Translations under genes and position numbers: made by a program
The notes under the pieces: model-generated
What the model was told of the DNA's origin: nothing
Database searches by the model: none
The model's input: the letters and a program-made list of their open reading frames with translations, nothing else
Shown here: positions 33,311 to 43,837 of the stretch, piece after piece
Layout of the letters: the number at the start of each line of letters is the position of its first letter
Numbering within the stretch: the stretch's first letter is position 1
NCBI GenBank assembly: GCA_009746045.1
Contig: RPFO01000026.1
Coordinates: 5,203,635 to 5,267,634, forward strand
DNA length: 64,000 nucleotides
Source: Mesostigma viride
Lineage: Eukaryota; Streptophyta; Mesostigmatophyceae; Mesostigmatales; Mesostigmataceae
Direction: 5' to 3'

Positions 33311-33547
33311 TCAACAGTCCTCGTCATCAAAGTCATCATCCTCATCATCACTGAAACCATTACGAGGGCTGTCCCAGCCACCATTGCTGAAATATCTGGA
33401 TGACTCTCTAGAAACAATCACAGGACACTGTCGAGTGCTACGGCAATGTGACCAAGGCTCAGAGCCTACAAAATCTGCATCCGCATGTGGCCTCTCGCCG
33501 TGTTGGACTGACGGATGTGCCCAGCCCGACTGTGTTAGGTATATTGC
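33311..33547 (-). CDS. last exon of element B's leftward gene
   Basis: Starts after the acceptor TTTTGTCTTGCATGCAG on the minus strand and is open for 78 codons to TGA at 33311: AIYLTQSGWAHPSVQHGERP, then DADFVGSEPWSHCRS, FSNGGWDSPRNGF and an acidic tail SDDEDDDFDDEDC. The same acceptor and the core words DFVGSEP and FSN..WDSP survive in element A, where the frame is broken. An acidic, Ser-containing C terminus suits a DNA- or chromatin-associated protein. Upstream exons were not resolved. SHLLCPKTRPVLIDSHATAA at about 33715-33775 on the same strand is another conserved block. Confidence 0.5.
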   Translation of the reverse strand, partial: AIYLTQSGWAHPSVQHGERPHADADFVGSEPWSHCRSTRQCPVIVSRESSRYFSNGGWDSPRNGFSDDEDDDFDDEDC

Positions 33548-36500
33548 CTGCATGCAAGACAAAAATACATCATCCGGCAAAGCACGCATCGGTACACACA
33601 AAAATTTGTTAGTGAGATGAAGCCACGCGCAGGACGCGCCAACAACTGTCAACTTTGCATGACTTCAGTTCACTTGTATGTAAGGATGCGGGGGAGATCG
33701 CAGCAGTTGCGTGGCTATCTATGAGTACCGGCCTAGTTTTAGGACAAAGAAGGTGAGATACTGGGCCAAGAGAGAGACAGGGGTGCTCGAGAAAAAAATT
33801 GGCCATGGATGTTCACCTAAATTGTATCTACATGCCTCACAAGTTGTAGGGAACTGCACACCCAGGAATCCTGGAGTCGCAAAGGTTCCCTAACATCCCA
33901 AGAGGCCTCACAATCTACTTCATTGCAATCTCTGTATGGTTAATACGGCAATAAGAAAGAAACGCGTTATTAGTGCCAAGAAAAAGCAAGGCCAATCAAC
34001 CAACAATATGGCCAATCAACCCGGCACTGAACGCAAAGGTTTTCACCTTTGCGGAGTGTCTGATCAGAATATGCCCCGTTACAGGTAGGATGAACTCTAA
34101 CGAGGCTGAAGGCTCTACGTCTGCAATTGACACTAGCAGGAGTCGTTCAGGGTGGGGTGTGGGGGGGAGGGAATGACAAAAAGCTGTGATCTGAGCAAAA
34201 AGGATAAATATGCAAAGATGCTACCCATGCAAGGAAGCGAGACATAGTCCAGCAATGCCAGGAATGTCAGCCGAGGCTACTGGATTGCAAAGAAGGTTCT
34301 ACCGACAGCGAAGGAATTGGTACGAATAATGCCAACTATTTGTAGCTGAGAGCATCACCAGCGGGCTACAAAAAAATCATGCACGGAAGCTGGAAGAACA
34401 AGGCCAATGGTGGCTGACGCGCACAGCACGTTGATAATTTGAGGAATGAGCACTACATAAAGAATGATCACCGTTGCTCACCATCAAGAATTCGCCGCGC
34501 TGGACAGGCGACCAAGAGCTTGTCGCTGCCACATGCGATGGGGCCGCGTGCAAGCCCAACGGTATTAGGCATCACAAGTACACGCGCAAAATTGACACCA
34601 CAATGGCAACACAGATGCACACATACGAATGTATAACGACCGAAAGCATAAACAGAGAATCAGTTGGTTAAGACAAGGAAAGTGGCGCAAGAGCAGCCCA
34701 TGTCATGCAACTCTCAATCTGAACAAGGTTATGCCCTTCATGAAAACTAAATCAGATGTCGTTTGCATAGTCTATTGACCTTGTACGAATGAGATAGTGA
34801 AACTGCTGCAGCATTCATGGCAAGCACGGCTAACTTGGCATGAAACCGAGCGGCCCATAGCAGCCTTGGCCCTAGGGCGATACGTGAGAATGCCACGTGC
34901 GTACGGCATGCATGTTAAAGTCGATGCAAACTTATTAGTATTTCAGGCGAGGAATTCCTTGCTCACCTCAACTGGTAAAGAGTGGGCAGCTTCTGGATGT
35001 CCGAATGTGCTGTGCGTACCACTGAGCGAACAGATCGATTAAAGCTTTATTCTAGACCATGCCTATGTTTCTCCCCCGATGGCTGCTTGTAGCCTTGTCC
35101 GAGCTCGCTCCTGAATTCATTTGAGACGACGCCCTAATGGCTACATAAATCACGACGGTCATCAGTGAGCCTATGCTCCTATTCCAACCACCACGTGCGT
35201 TCATACAGAAGCGACATTGCTGGAAATCAAAAGGCACATAATCCCGCCTTGGCTGCGAGCCGATCGCAGCTCCCTTCCACCTTTCCCACCTGTGCAGCGT
35301 GGATAGATGTGCAACTCTAAGGTCTTTTTTTTTTCGCGTCGTCTTAACTTCAACTTCAACCGTAACACCCGCGCAACCACTGGAATTAGGGCTCGCAATT
35401 CGCCAAGTCCCATCAACGTCGCAAAGTCTGGTGTCGTCGCTCTTCCTGTCATCAATCATTAGTGCCCAATACTATCGTCATTACTGTCGTCATTAGAGGC
35501 CCTTTAGGCCTTTACTATCGTCAGTCACTCGCTTTGTGACGATAATAACGTACGGTAGATGGCATCAGTCGTACTTCCCGCCCCCCCCCCTGCCCACGTC
35601 CCCTTCCGATTTCTCCGCTACTACATCTCGCCCCAAGTAGAAGTTTGCATTTTGCCATACATTAGGAATAACTGACTGACGAAACTAGTAAAAAGACGAC
35701 TGACATGACTCTCTAGTATCGCTTGGTTGGGACCGCTGGCCTGGAATCGTAACTGTTAGCCGTACCGTTCAGACTACAGTCCACAGCAGCCCCTAGCTTG
35801 GGAGTCTGGAATGAATGGACAAAAATCTTTCGCAACATGCGCAAGTCTGGAATCAACCCGTCAGGATCCTTGCGCAAAATTCAAATATTACGCCGAAACC
35901 GATGGCAAACGACTAGGTGCACGCAATGGCTAAGGCAGTGAGGGGCTGAGGGTACGCTCGAGCGAAGGGGCCACCTAGTTTTATGTAACCACAGAGTGTG
36001 CAATAACAAACGGGGCTGCAGGTCCACGAAACGACGTGATTTCTCTAGCAATTGCGGCGTAGCAGTTTGGATCATGATGTAGGTGCACTTAGGATGTATG
36101 TCGAGTTTAATTAAGCATGGAGGTAGCAATGAGGGACTGAGACACATCATATCCAGTTCTGAATCAAGCCGTTCTTTACGCTGAAACACAGCGCAAGCAA
36201 GATCTCCGGAACCTGCCGCCAAGCTCCTTAGCCGCTAAGGTTAGCAAAATTCTGCCAGCTTCTTTTACAGCGGTTAGCATGCCGTGCTCATGTGTATGAG
36301 GCCATTTCATGGCGGCCGGGTAAAGCTGGCCATGTCTTTGAGAGCTTTGAATATGTATTCTCTGAAGGCTTTCAATACCATGGTGCTTTCTGCGCTCGGC
36401 ATCTTATGTGTGCCTTCGAATTGCCGTTTTCCTCTTCAATTGCGCGTGTACCTGCGGGTGACTGATACCGTTGGGCTGGCCTCACCTGCGGCCTACCCGC

Positions 36501-37418
36501 GAATGGCAGGCTAGCTCCTGGTCGAGACTTGTGGTGAGTAGTGGGTACCATCGCATACCTGGAGTCTGTACTTTGTTATCGACGTGCTGTATGTGGCATT
36601 GCTAGAATGCATCCAGTTCTTCCTGTTTCTAACTCCAATTACTTGGCATTTTTGCAATCATGCTCCGCCTACATTTAAACACACATGCGTTGCATTTTTT
36701 CATAAGGCTTCTTTGTTGTTGAAAGCCGTAAACTGTCTTTCTGCTATTTACATCCCGTCTGCCGCGACTTTCTCCGGTTTTCCCCCATTGACCCCATCTC
36801 TGCTGCACTTTCCATCAGCTCCTTTTTGTTGACAATCAGCGCTTTTAACCTTGTTAGCAAATTGTAAAAATGACACTGTCTAATATATATGAGAAAAATC
36901 CTTGTGCCTATTTTTATTAGGAGTTCAGTCATTGGGCTCTAGGAGACATGTGTGATCAACTTTGAGGCTCGTCCTTTGGGATAAAACCTCCAAAGAGTCA
37001 CACCACTGGACAAGTTATCTTGAACCAGAACTTTTTGTTGGAACACTGACTGAGAGCAGCACGCTTAAGGTTTTGTAAGAAAATCATTTTTTCTCTGAAA
37101 CGCCATAGCTCCTTTCTAATCATTGTGATTGTGTTGCGTATTCCTTGTCAGTCAGTTAGTTATGTATTCCTTATCATGGGACAGGCGGAGGGGGGCTAAT
37201 AATTCCTCATGGGGGCAGCAAGGGAGTTTGTAGCACACGCAGTTATGAGCTTTGCTTCTTTCAACATGTTGCTCATAATATCCAATTTCGTGGTTTCTTG
37301 GTCTTTGGTATCTTCATAATAGTAGTGCTAGGGTCTCACTTGGTCACCCTTACAATGTTAGTGCCCTTCAGCAATCTCATTTTTAGTCAAATTAGGCTTC
37401 AATGGTCATCGATTTGAA
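33548..37418. other. central part of element B, exon-like blocks
   Basis: Minus-strand block at about 34480-34640: VNFARVLVMPNTVGLARGPI and then CPARRILDG before a possible donor GTGAGCAAC, with an in-frame match in element A. Plus-strand block at about 36410-36540 is related to it in inverse orientation and ends ACTTGTG|GTGAGTAGTGG. Another possible donor, TTGAG|GTGAGCAAG, is at about 34960 on the minus strand. Two or three copies of the A-type minisatellite unit lie at 37138-37215. No long intact frame. Confidence 0.4.
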
Positions 37419-39020
37419 ATGGGAAGCGTAGTGAAGGCCGGTTCACGCCGAGAGAAACGCAGCGCTGCCGATCCAAGAGTGCAGCCGTGCACGAAGCTCG
37501 CAAAGCGGCCTGCAGCAGCACCACCACCGCCGGCAGCGCCGACAATCCTGCCCCCGACAGCACTCCCTTCAACAACCGCCACAGCATCGGTGCCATCATC
37601 CATGTTGCCTGCGCAAAGAGCAGATGAAGACATGGCCTCGGTAGAGGCGGCGCTGGCCGCGCTCCTTGCCAAGAAGGAGGCAATGATTGCAGCCAGAAAG
37701 GCGGCCGATGTCTCCCATGCAACCCCTGAAGTAAGTCTCAGGAGTGGGTGGGGTTGTAAACCTGGACATGGTTATGAGTGGTGTGATTTGGGGGGTTGCA
37801 AACAGGGGTAGTTCATGAGTGGGCAGAGTGGGGGCTGTGGGAAATTGGGGTTATTTATGAGTGGAGGGGCTGTAAACTGGGTTGTTTTTTAGTGGGCTGA
37901 GCGGGGGCTGTTGGGGGGTTGTTAGCCGCGTTATTTATGTGGGCTGGGCGGGGGCTGTCGGAAACTGGGATTATTTATGAGTGGGCAGTGTGTGAAACTG
38001 TTTTTTTTTTTTTTTTTAACAACTGGTTGAGGAGGTTGTAAACACTTGGGATTATTTATGGGGGGGGGGGGGGGACTGTAAACTCGGTGGCATTTGAGGT
38101 GGCTGAGTGGCGCACTCGTTTTTCATAGCCCCCGGGGGCTGTGGAGAACTGGGGTTAACATGAGGGGGGAGGTTGTAAACTGCATGGGTGGTTTATGAGT
38201 GGGCTGAGTGGGGGGCTGTAGGAACCTGGGGTTATTTATGAGAGGGGGGGTCTAAACTGGTGTGGTTTATGTCAGAGTGGGCTGAGTGGGGCTGTGGGAA
38301 ACTGGGATAATGTGTGGGTGGGGGGTTGTATTTAACTGGATTGTTTATGAGTGGGCTGAGCAGGGGCTGTCATAAACTGGGATTATTTATGAGCAGGCAG
38401 TGTGTGAAAAGTGGTATTTTTTTGTTTTTGATTACTGATTGAGGGGGTTGAAAACCATTGGGATTATTTATGAGGGGGGCGGGTTGGAAACTGGGTGGTT
38501 TATGGGTGGCTGAGTGGTGACTGTGGGAAACTGGGGTTATTTATGAGAGGGGGGTCTAAACTGGGGTGGTTTATGTCAGAGTGGGCTGAGTGGGGGCTGT
38601 GGGAAACTGGGATAGTGTATGAGTGGGGGGGTCTAAACTGGGTTGTTCATGAGTGGGCTGAGCGGGGGCTGTCAGAACCTGGGATTATTTATGAGTGGGC
38701 AGTGTGTGAAACTGGGATATTATTATTATTTTTTTTTTTAATGAGTGATTGCAATTTTACAACCCCTCATGAGGGGGTTGTAAACCCCCTCATGAGGGGG
38801 TTGTAAACACTGGGATTATGAGTTTGCGGGCAGGGGAGGCCGCCTTGCTGTTCTTGAAACCCATTCAAGGATGTTCTAGGCAACACGTTGATTTTGATGT
38901 GCAACATTTCTATTGATCGAGGCTGTGAAAGGCTATGACACATCTTGAGTGTTTAAACTTGCCTTTTTTTTCTGCTCACAGGGAGACAAGGTGCCGGCCT
39001 CCTCGTCGTCGTCCACTTGA
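37419..39020 (+). CDS. rightward gene of element B, two 3' exons
   Basis: Exon 37419-37730 (ATG 37419, MGSVVKAGSRREKRSAADPR) ends GAA|GTAAGT, an ideal donor. Exon 38982-39020 follows the acceptor TCTGCTCACAG and continues in the same phase to TGA: GDKVPASSSSST. The joined frame is 116 codons: a basic N terminus, a Pro/Ala-rich linker, and a helical segment around DMASVEAALAALLAKKEAMI that could form a short coiled coil. An upstream exon is possible because a CAAATTAG acceptor-like site precedes the ATG. Element A keeps the last exon. The 1251-bp intron contains a minisatellite. No known transposase motif. Confidence 0.5.
37735..38830 (+). repeat. G-rich minisatellite in the intron of element B's right gene
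   Basis: Imperfect units such as TTTATGAGTGGGCTGAGTG followed by GGGGCTGTGGGAAACTGGG, arranged in higher-order groups of roughly 90-180 bp, with poly-T and poly-G runs. It ends with an inverted CCCCTCATGAGGGGGTTGTAA pair near 38760-38805. The unit differs from that in element A, although both lie in the same intron. Confidence 0.85.
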
Positions 39021-39374
39021 CATCGTCATCTAGGCACTACGGCTGCGCATGTTTGTTTTTGTTTTCTTGATCTATACCGAGCGCTTTCTTGTTCATGAAT
39101 TGGTTACTAGGGTGCGGTGGCAGATGAGACAATTGACACCAACCATCCGTTCATGTTTCTTGCGCATGTGCGTTTTTTAATGCATTCCAGGAACATTCCG
39201 AGATTTCTGTCACGCAACGACAAGCGCCAAGCCGGCGTTTGCAAATTGTCACTGATCGATAATCACTGTTGAAGAATGAAGAATCAAGAATGAAGAATGA
39301 AGATCTGTTACATTTATCTTTATATTTGTAATAAAGAAATCGCGAGGCGTGCTTTTCATCCGTTTTGCTTTGGA

Positions 39375-39911
39375 ATGTGTTCTGATATATCTGTGTGACA
39401 TGTCACGATATATCTGTGTGATATGTCATGATCGCCCGTGGTTTTATGTCACTGTTTTCTCCCTAGATTTATCAGTGACAATGTCACGGATTTTGTCACC
39501 CTTTTTTCCTGATATATCAGTGACAATGTCACGGATTTTGTCACCCTTTTTTCCTGATATATCAGTGATAATGTCACGGATTTGTCACCCTTTTTTTCGT
39601 GATATATCAGTGATAATGTCACGGATTTGTCACCCTTTTTTTCGTGATATATCAGTGATAATGTCACGGATTTTGTCAGTGCGTTTTGTCAAGTCGTGAT
39701 ATTGATATTTTGTGATAATTTCCTTGTTTTTGTCACAAAGATAATCACAGAATATGCTGGTTTTATCACATGATTTGTCACGAAATGTCACAGAATATCA
39801 CAGTTTTGTCACAAAAAATCACAAAGTGTCACATTTTGTCACATCCACATCACAAAATGTCACGTGATATGTCACAAAATATCACAAAATGTCACACCCC
39901 CCTTCCTAGTG
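39375..39911. repeat. right terminal and subterminal repeats of element B
   Basis: Four to five copies of a roughly 62-bp unit (GATATATCAGTGATAATGTC then ACGGATTTGTCACCC) at 39465-39680, then TGTCAC/TATCAC motifs up to the CTAGTG terminus. Confidence 0.85.
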
Positions 39912-39913
39912 TA

Positions 39914-41341
39914 CCTCAGTGCTCTGCCATGGCCCAGCGCGCGTCAGCGCCGGGTCCGCTCAGAGCGGATGTACCGGCCCAATGCAGTGATACCGGGTGT
40001 TACTCGGACACCGGCAGTCTGCGGGGCGACAGCGCCACATCATGTGGCATCGGCACCATGCACGCGCACTGTTGAGGCGGTGAAACAATGACCGGACACC
40101 GCCACCTGCTTCTGATGCAACCCCGACCGGCACCAGCGCAACCAGTGCAACCACGACCGGCTGGGTCATCCACCACTACTGCCGGCAGTATGTGCTGTCG
40201 CCATTCAAATGCACCGTGCCCGCATATGCTTGCAGCCCCGGGGGCCCTTACTCCCGACAGTCGCGTCTGACGCGGGCGCGCCCTGAATGCACGGTTACTC
40301 GAGCCCAGGAGTGCCCTGACCCAGCTAGGCGTCGACTCAATGCCGGGGTAGCCAATTGGTTGGCTACCGACAATTCAACAAGGTGCTGTACATCTGTTTG
40401 CCGGCCGACCACGATTCAATACAGGCTCCGCCCTGCCTGATCGCCCAGTCGCATCGGGGTTGCAACAGCCTCCACGCACCGTGCCGTCTCCATGCCCCGT
40501 GTCGCAATGGTGAAATTAATCACGTACGGGTGCACGAGAAGCGAGGCGCGTCCCTCATGCGCCAGGAAGTCAGGGAGCCGTGACTCATAGCCGCCAGCCG
40601 GAAGACTCCCTATAATAATACTTGGCCGCGTGCCATGGGACTCCGCGTCCGTTGGTCACGCGGGACGCGACGTGCAGTCAGGCCGTAGTCTGGGGTCACT
40701 GGCACTCGCAGCCGAATCCGGCATCCCACGCGGAGATGCCTCGGTACGGACGCCTTAGTAGTAGAATCATCAAGCATCCGGTGAGCCCATGTCCAAAAAG
40801 GCCAGGACCATGTGCACATGCGGTGCTGAGTGCCTGACGTGGTCCTCTTCGGGACGACCCGTTCAAGCCCACCGCCAACTGCAGATTATCCCATAGAGAA
40901 TATATCATGGAGAAAATATACTACTATTATATAGAAAATAGAGAATATCGAAAATATATAATATCCGCACGCTGGCGCATCGATCCCTGGCATGGCAGTA
41001 GAAGGGTCGTCGGATCCACGCGCGGCTGCGCATCGATCCCTGGCATGGCAGTAGAAGGGTCGCCGGATCCACGCGCGGCTGCGCGGTGGATTCCTACATA
41101 GATGGCCGGCTCGATCCAACGCCGAACCGTGCCGATCATACAGGAGCTAGATATAGTTAAGAAGAGTATGGTATCATAAGGAAGTGTAGTGGACCAGTAC
41201 AAGTACTTAGTATATAAAAGGTAGGTATAGTAAAGAAGTATATGGTATTATTAGTAGCCATCTGGTTTCATACGCTCTGCGACCCCTCCCCTTCCCCCGG
41301 GGACGACGCGTCCACGCGATCGTCCAATTACTGCCAAGGAG
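39914..41341 (-). other. internal part of the gypsy-like element, right of element B
   Basis: Expected to hold RT and RNase H, but no YIDD-like block, DxxxxF or other RT signal was found on the minus strand. A 60-bp direct duplication (CGCATCGATCCCTGGCATGG...) occupies about 40975-41090. AT-rich ATATA stretches lie near 40905-40965 and 41150-41250. Confidence 0.4.
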
Positions 41342-41735
41342 TCAAGGATGCTGGACCGCCGGGCGCTCGTGTGTAATGCTATGTGCCCTATACTCGCTGT
41401 CAGGGCACCAAAAGGAACCATCGGGAAGCCAAACCACTCGCCGGCGCACGCGAATGTCCACATCCTGCGCGTCCAAAGTCGAGCCCAAAGATGGTGTCCG
41501 CTGCGCCCAGCGGTGCGATGGTCGCAGCCAGGTCGAACGGGGTGCCTTGCAGCACACCTTTGATATCTGCCAGACCGGGCGATTGGTGTTGGCGACCATC
41601 CGGGTGGGTCAGAAGCACGGCCGTCCGGTGTGGGGGCAGGGCGTCAGGCCCAGCCGGCGCACCAGTGCCGCGTTGATGAAGGACGTGGAAGCGCCTGTGT
41701 CGACCAAAAACTTGACATCCATGACGGTTGGTTGG
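41342..41735 (-). pseudogene. aspartic protease relic of the gypsy-like element
   Basis: Minus strand from 41735: MDVKFLVDTGASTSFINAAL contains the catalytic DTGA. A frame change near 41620 leads to LLTHPDGRQHQSPGLADIKG and then DTIFGLDF, the ILG-DFL equivalent. Another change near 41490 leads to LDAQDVDIRVRRRVVWLPDG. The three pieces in order form one complete retropepsin-like domain with its C-terminal extension, broken by two indels. It lies downstream of gag, as in Ty3/gypsy elements, but in a separate segment after AT-rich DNA. Confidence 0.8.
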
Positions 41736-42153
41736 CCGTATCTCAATATATTATTACATTCTAATATAATATCCCATTACCGCCAACGGTACCCTATATA
41801 AAACCACTAGTGCTAGACGCCTAATAGTAATTTCCCATTACCGCCAACGGCGTCTGCGCATGGGGTCAGTGCATTATTCCAAACACCCCCCTTACTGCTG
41901 ATAGCATGAGAACAGGGTGACCTGCTACTGTGCAGGACCAATGCACCCTTGGTATTTGGCACCGGACTGAACATATTATAAAAATATAATTATTAGTTAA
42001 ATATACTAATATAATAATATATATATTATAGTATTCTTCCAGCGGCAAACTCGTAACCGGCCACTGCTGGTGACTCAAAGGTCGCACGTTGTCCGGAGGC
42101 TAGCCAGTGAGCCTCGATCTCAATGACCGCGCGCAGCACGCCCTTGGTAGAAC
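41736..42153 (-). other. AT-rich spacer between gag and protease
   Basis: Contains a direct repeat of TCCCATTACCGCCAACGG (about 41771 and 41834), a TATATAAAA, and a 70-bp AT-only-like tract at about 41975-42030. Gag and protease are normally contiguous, so this is either an insertion or a rearranged junction. Confidence 0.5.
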
Positions 42154-43761
42154 TCATGAATCGCTGGCGGCCGCGGCTGTTGGTGCTGAGTCGTGAACTG
42201 CCGGGCCTGCTGGCGCCCGCTCGTCCGCGTTGCGGGGCTTGTCCCTTGGGCCGGAGGAGTCCGGGCGACTGCCGAACGCCGGGCCCGAAAACCTGGGCTC
42301 GGTCTCCCCCGTGCCACGTCCAGCGTGCCTGCTACGGAGTTTGGGGCAGTCGCGCCTGAGGTGACCCACCTCAAAGCACATGAAGCAACGGGCTTTACTC
42401 GCGTCGATGGCGTTGAGGCCATGGTCAGCGTTCCCGTCCTCTAGGTCATCAGGGGAGTCATCGTTCCCCTCGCCGTCGTGCGGGGGACCTGATCGGAAGA
42501 AACGACGCACCGATGGTGCGCGCCCGCGAGCCACGACGTCGGCCACCTGCAGAAGATACCGCTGGATTTTCAGGATATCCCACTCATCCCAGGGGACCTC
42601 AGCGTAGTGCTTCAGTACCTCATCCTGCAGCTCGGGACTGAGGGCCTCAATGAACCGGATCTTGTACTCGTACCAGGTCATGTCTGTCAGGTAGGCGGCG
42701 CTGGACTCAAACTTGGATAGGAACTCGCGGTACGGAGTGGCTCCCTGGCGCAGCTTGCCGAATGCGAGTCGCTCGTGGATTACAACATCTGGGGGCACCA
42801 GCTTGCAGCGCACCCGGTCCATCAGCTCCTCCACGGTTTGCGGGTACGATTGGGATGCGATGCTCTCACAATTTAGGATGCTCACCACCGAGGGGTCCGT
42901 GCAGGTGTTAACGACATGCGGGATGAGATCGCAGGTGGCCAGTTCCCAACTGTGATGGTTACACCAGACGGTATACTGCTGTTGCCACATGCGCCCCCAT
43001 TCGTCAATCTCCCGCGGTTTCATGTCCGCGTGCAGCTTGGGAACATTCTTGAACGTGGGCATCGGTGGGGCCTTCACCGTATTAGGCTTGGGCCCACCGA
43101 CCTCCCGGTAGGCGATGGAGCCGAAGGCTGGAGGCTGCGACCGGGGGAGAGAACCGGATCTGGTCGGCGTACCGTGCATCCGCCGCACCTGTACCGACGA
43201 GGGGTGTTCATACCCCGGGCCATCCAAGGCCACTCTGCTGAAATTCAGGTTGCTGACGACCGCTGGCGAGTGAACCATGCTGCTGCTCTGCCCCCGAGGT
43301 TGCTGCAGTTGCTGCTGCGGTTGCTGCTGCTGCTGCTGCTGCTGCTGCGGTAGTTGCTGCTGCTGCTGCGGTTGCTGCTGCTGCTGCTGCGGTTGCTGCT
43401 GCTGCCGCCGCTGCTGCTGCTGCTGCTGGAAACCCTGCTGCTGCTGCTGCTGGAAACCCCTGCTGCTGCTGCTGCTGCTGCTGCTGCCGCCGTTGCTGCT
43501 GCTGGAAACCCTGCTGGAGCATCTCCTGGCTGCGCCCGTCCCCCCTTGTTCCACCCTGGCGTCTGGACTGTCATCATCTGATGAATCTCTGCGGCCCTGG
43601 TCTCTAGATCGTGGGGAGCCCTCCGCAGGTCTCTCCATGACCTCACCTGTACCTGTCCCTACTTGGACGTGCGGTGGTACCTCTACCACCTCTATACCTT
43701 GCTCGTGGTTGTCTACCTGTTCTATCTCTCTGTTGACAGGTTCTCTCCGTCTTCGTGGCAT
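42154..43761 (-). CDS. gag of the gypsy-like element
   Basis: 535 codons from ATG 43761 (MPRRRREPVNREIEQVDNHE). After an acidic/Ser-rich head comes a long Gln-rich tract (about residues 105-165) encoded by a CTG/CAG repeat, then a retrotransposon gag core: PMPTFKNVPKLHADMKPREI, the VEELMDRVRCKLVP block, and YREFLSKFESSAAYLTDM. A single zinc knuckle CFMCFEVGHLRRDC (CX2CX4HX4C, about 455) and a disordered tail follow. It forms the particle and binds RNA. It is intact, in contrast to the broken protease and missing RT. Confidence 0.85.
   Translation of the reverse strand: MPRRRREPVNREIEQVDNHEQGIEVVEVPPHVQVGTGTGEVMERPAEGSPRSRDQGRRDSSDDDSPDARVEQGGTGAARRCSSRVSSSSNGGSSSSSSSSRGFQQQQQQGFQQQQQQRRQQQQPQQQQQQPQQQQQLPQQQQQQQQQPQQQLQQPRGQSSSMVHSPAVVSNLNFSRVALDGPGYEHPSSVQVRRMHGTPTRSGSLPRSQPPAFGSIAYREVGGPKPNTVKAPPMPTFKNVPKLHADMKPREIDEWGRMWQQQYTVWCNHHSWELATCDLIPHVVNTCTDPSVVSILNCESIASQSYPQTVEELMDRVRCKLVPPDVVIHERLAFGKLRQGATPYREFLSKFESSAAYLTDMTWYEYKIRFIEALSPELQDEVLKHYAEVPWDEWDILKIQRYLLQVADVVARGRAPSVRRFFRSGPPHDGEGNDDSPDDLEDGNADHGLNAIDASKARCFMCFEVGHLRRDCPKLRSRHAGRGTGETEPRFSGPAFGSRPDSSGPRDKPRNADERAPAGPAVHDSAPTAAAASDS
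43300..43520. repeat. CTG/CAG trinucleotide repeat
   Basis: Interrupted (CTG)n on the plus strand, read as polyglutamine in gag on the minus strand. Such tracts are prone to length change. Confidence 0.9.
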
Positions 43762-43806
43762 GATGCTCGTACCGATACCTTACACTGCAGGCAACACCTC
43801 CCCAGC

Positions 43807-43837
<31 letters not shown>

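Larger units (their letters stand above)
32282..39911. mobile_element. CACTA/EnSpm-type DNA transposon, element B (7.6 kb), nested in the gypsy-like element
   Basis: Ends CACTAGGAAGGGG at 32282 and the inverse ending CTAGTG at 39911. The first 34 bp of the two ends differ at about two positions. TA flanks both sides (32280-32281 and 39912-39913), a likely 2-bp target duplication. Subterminal TGTGACA/TGTGATA motif arrays lie at 32282-32560 and about 39375-39911. It is homologous to element A over much of its length (for example 33400-33600 against 10150-10350, and 34400-35180 against 11610-12480). Confidence 0.8.
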
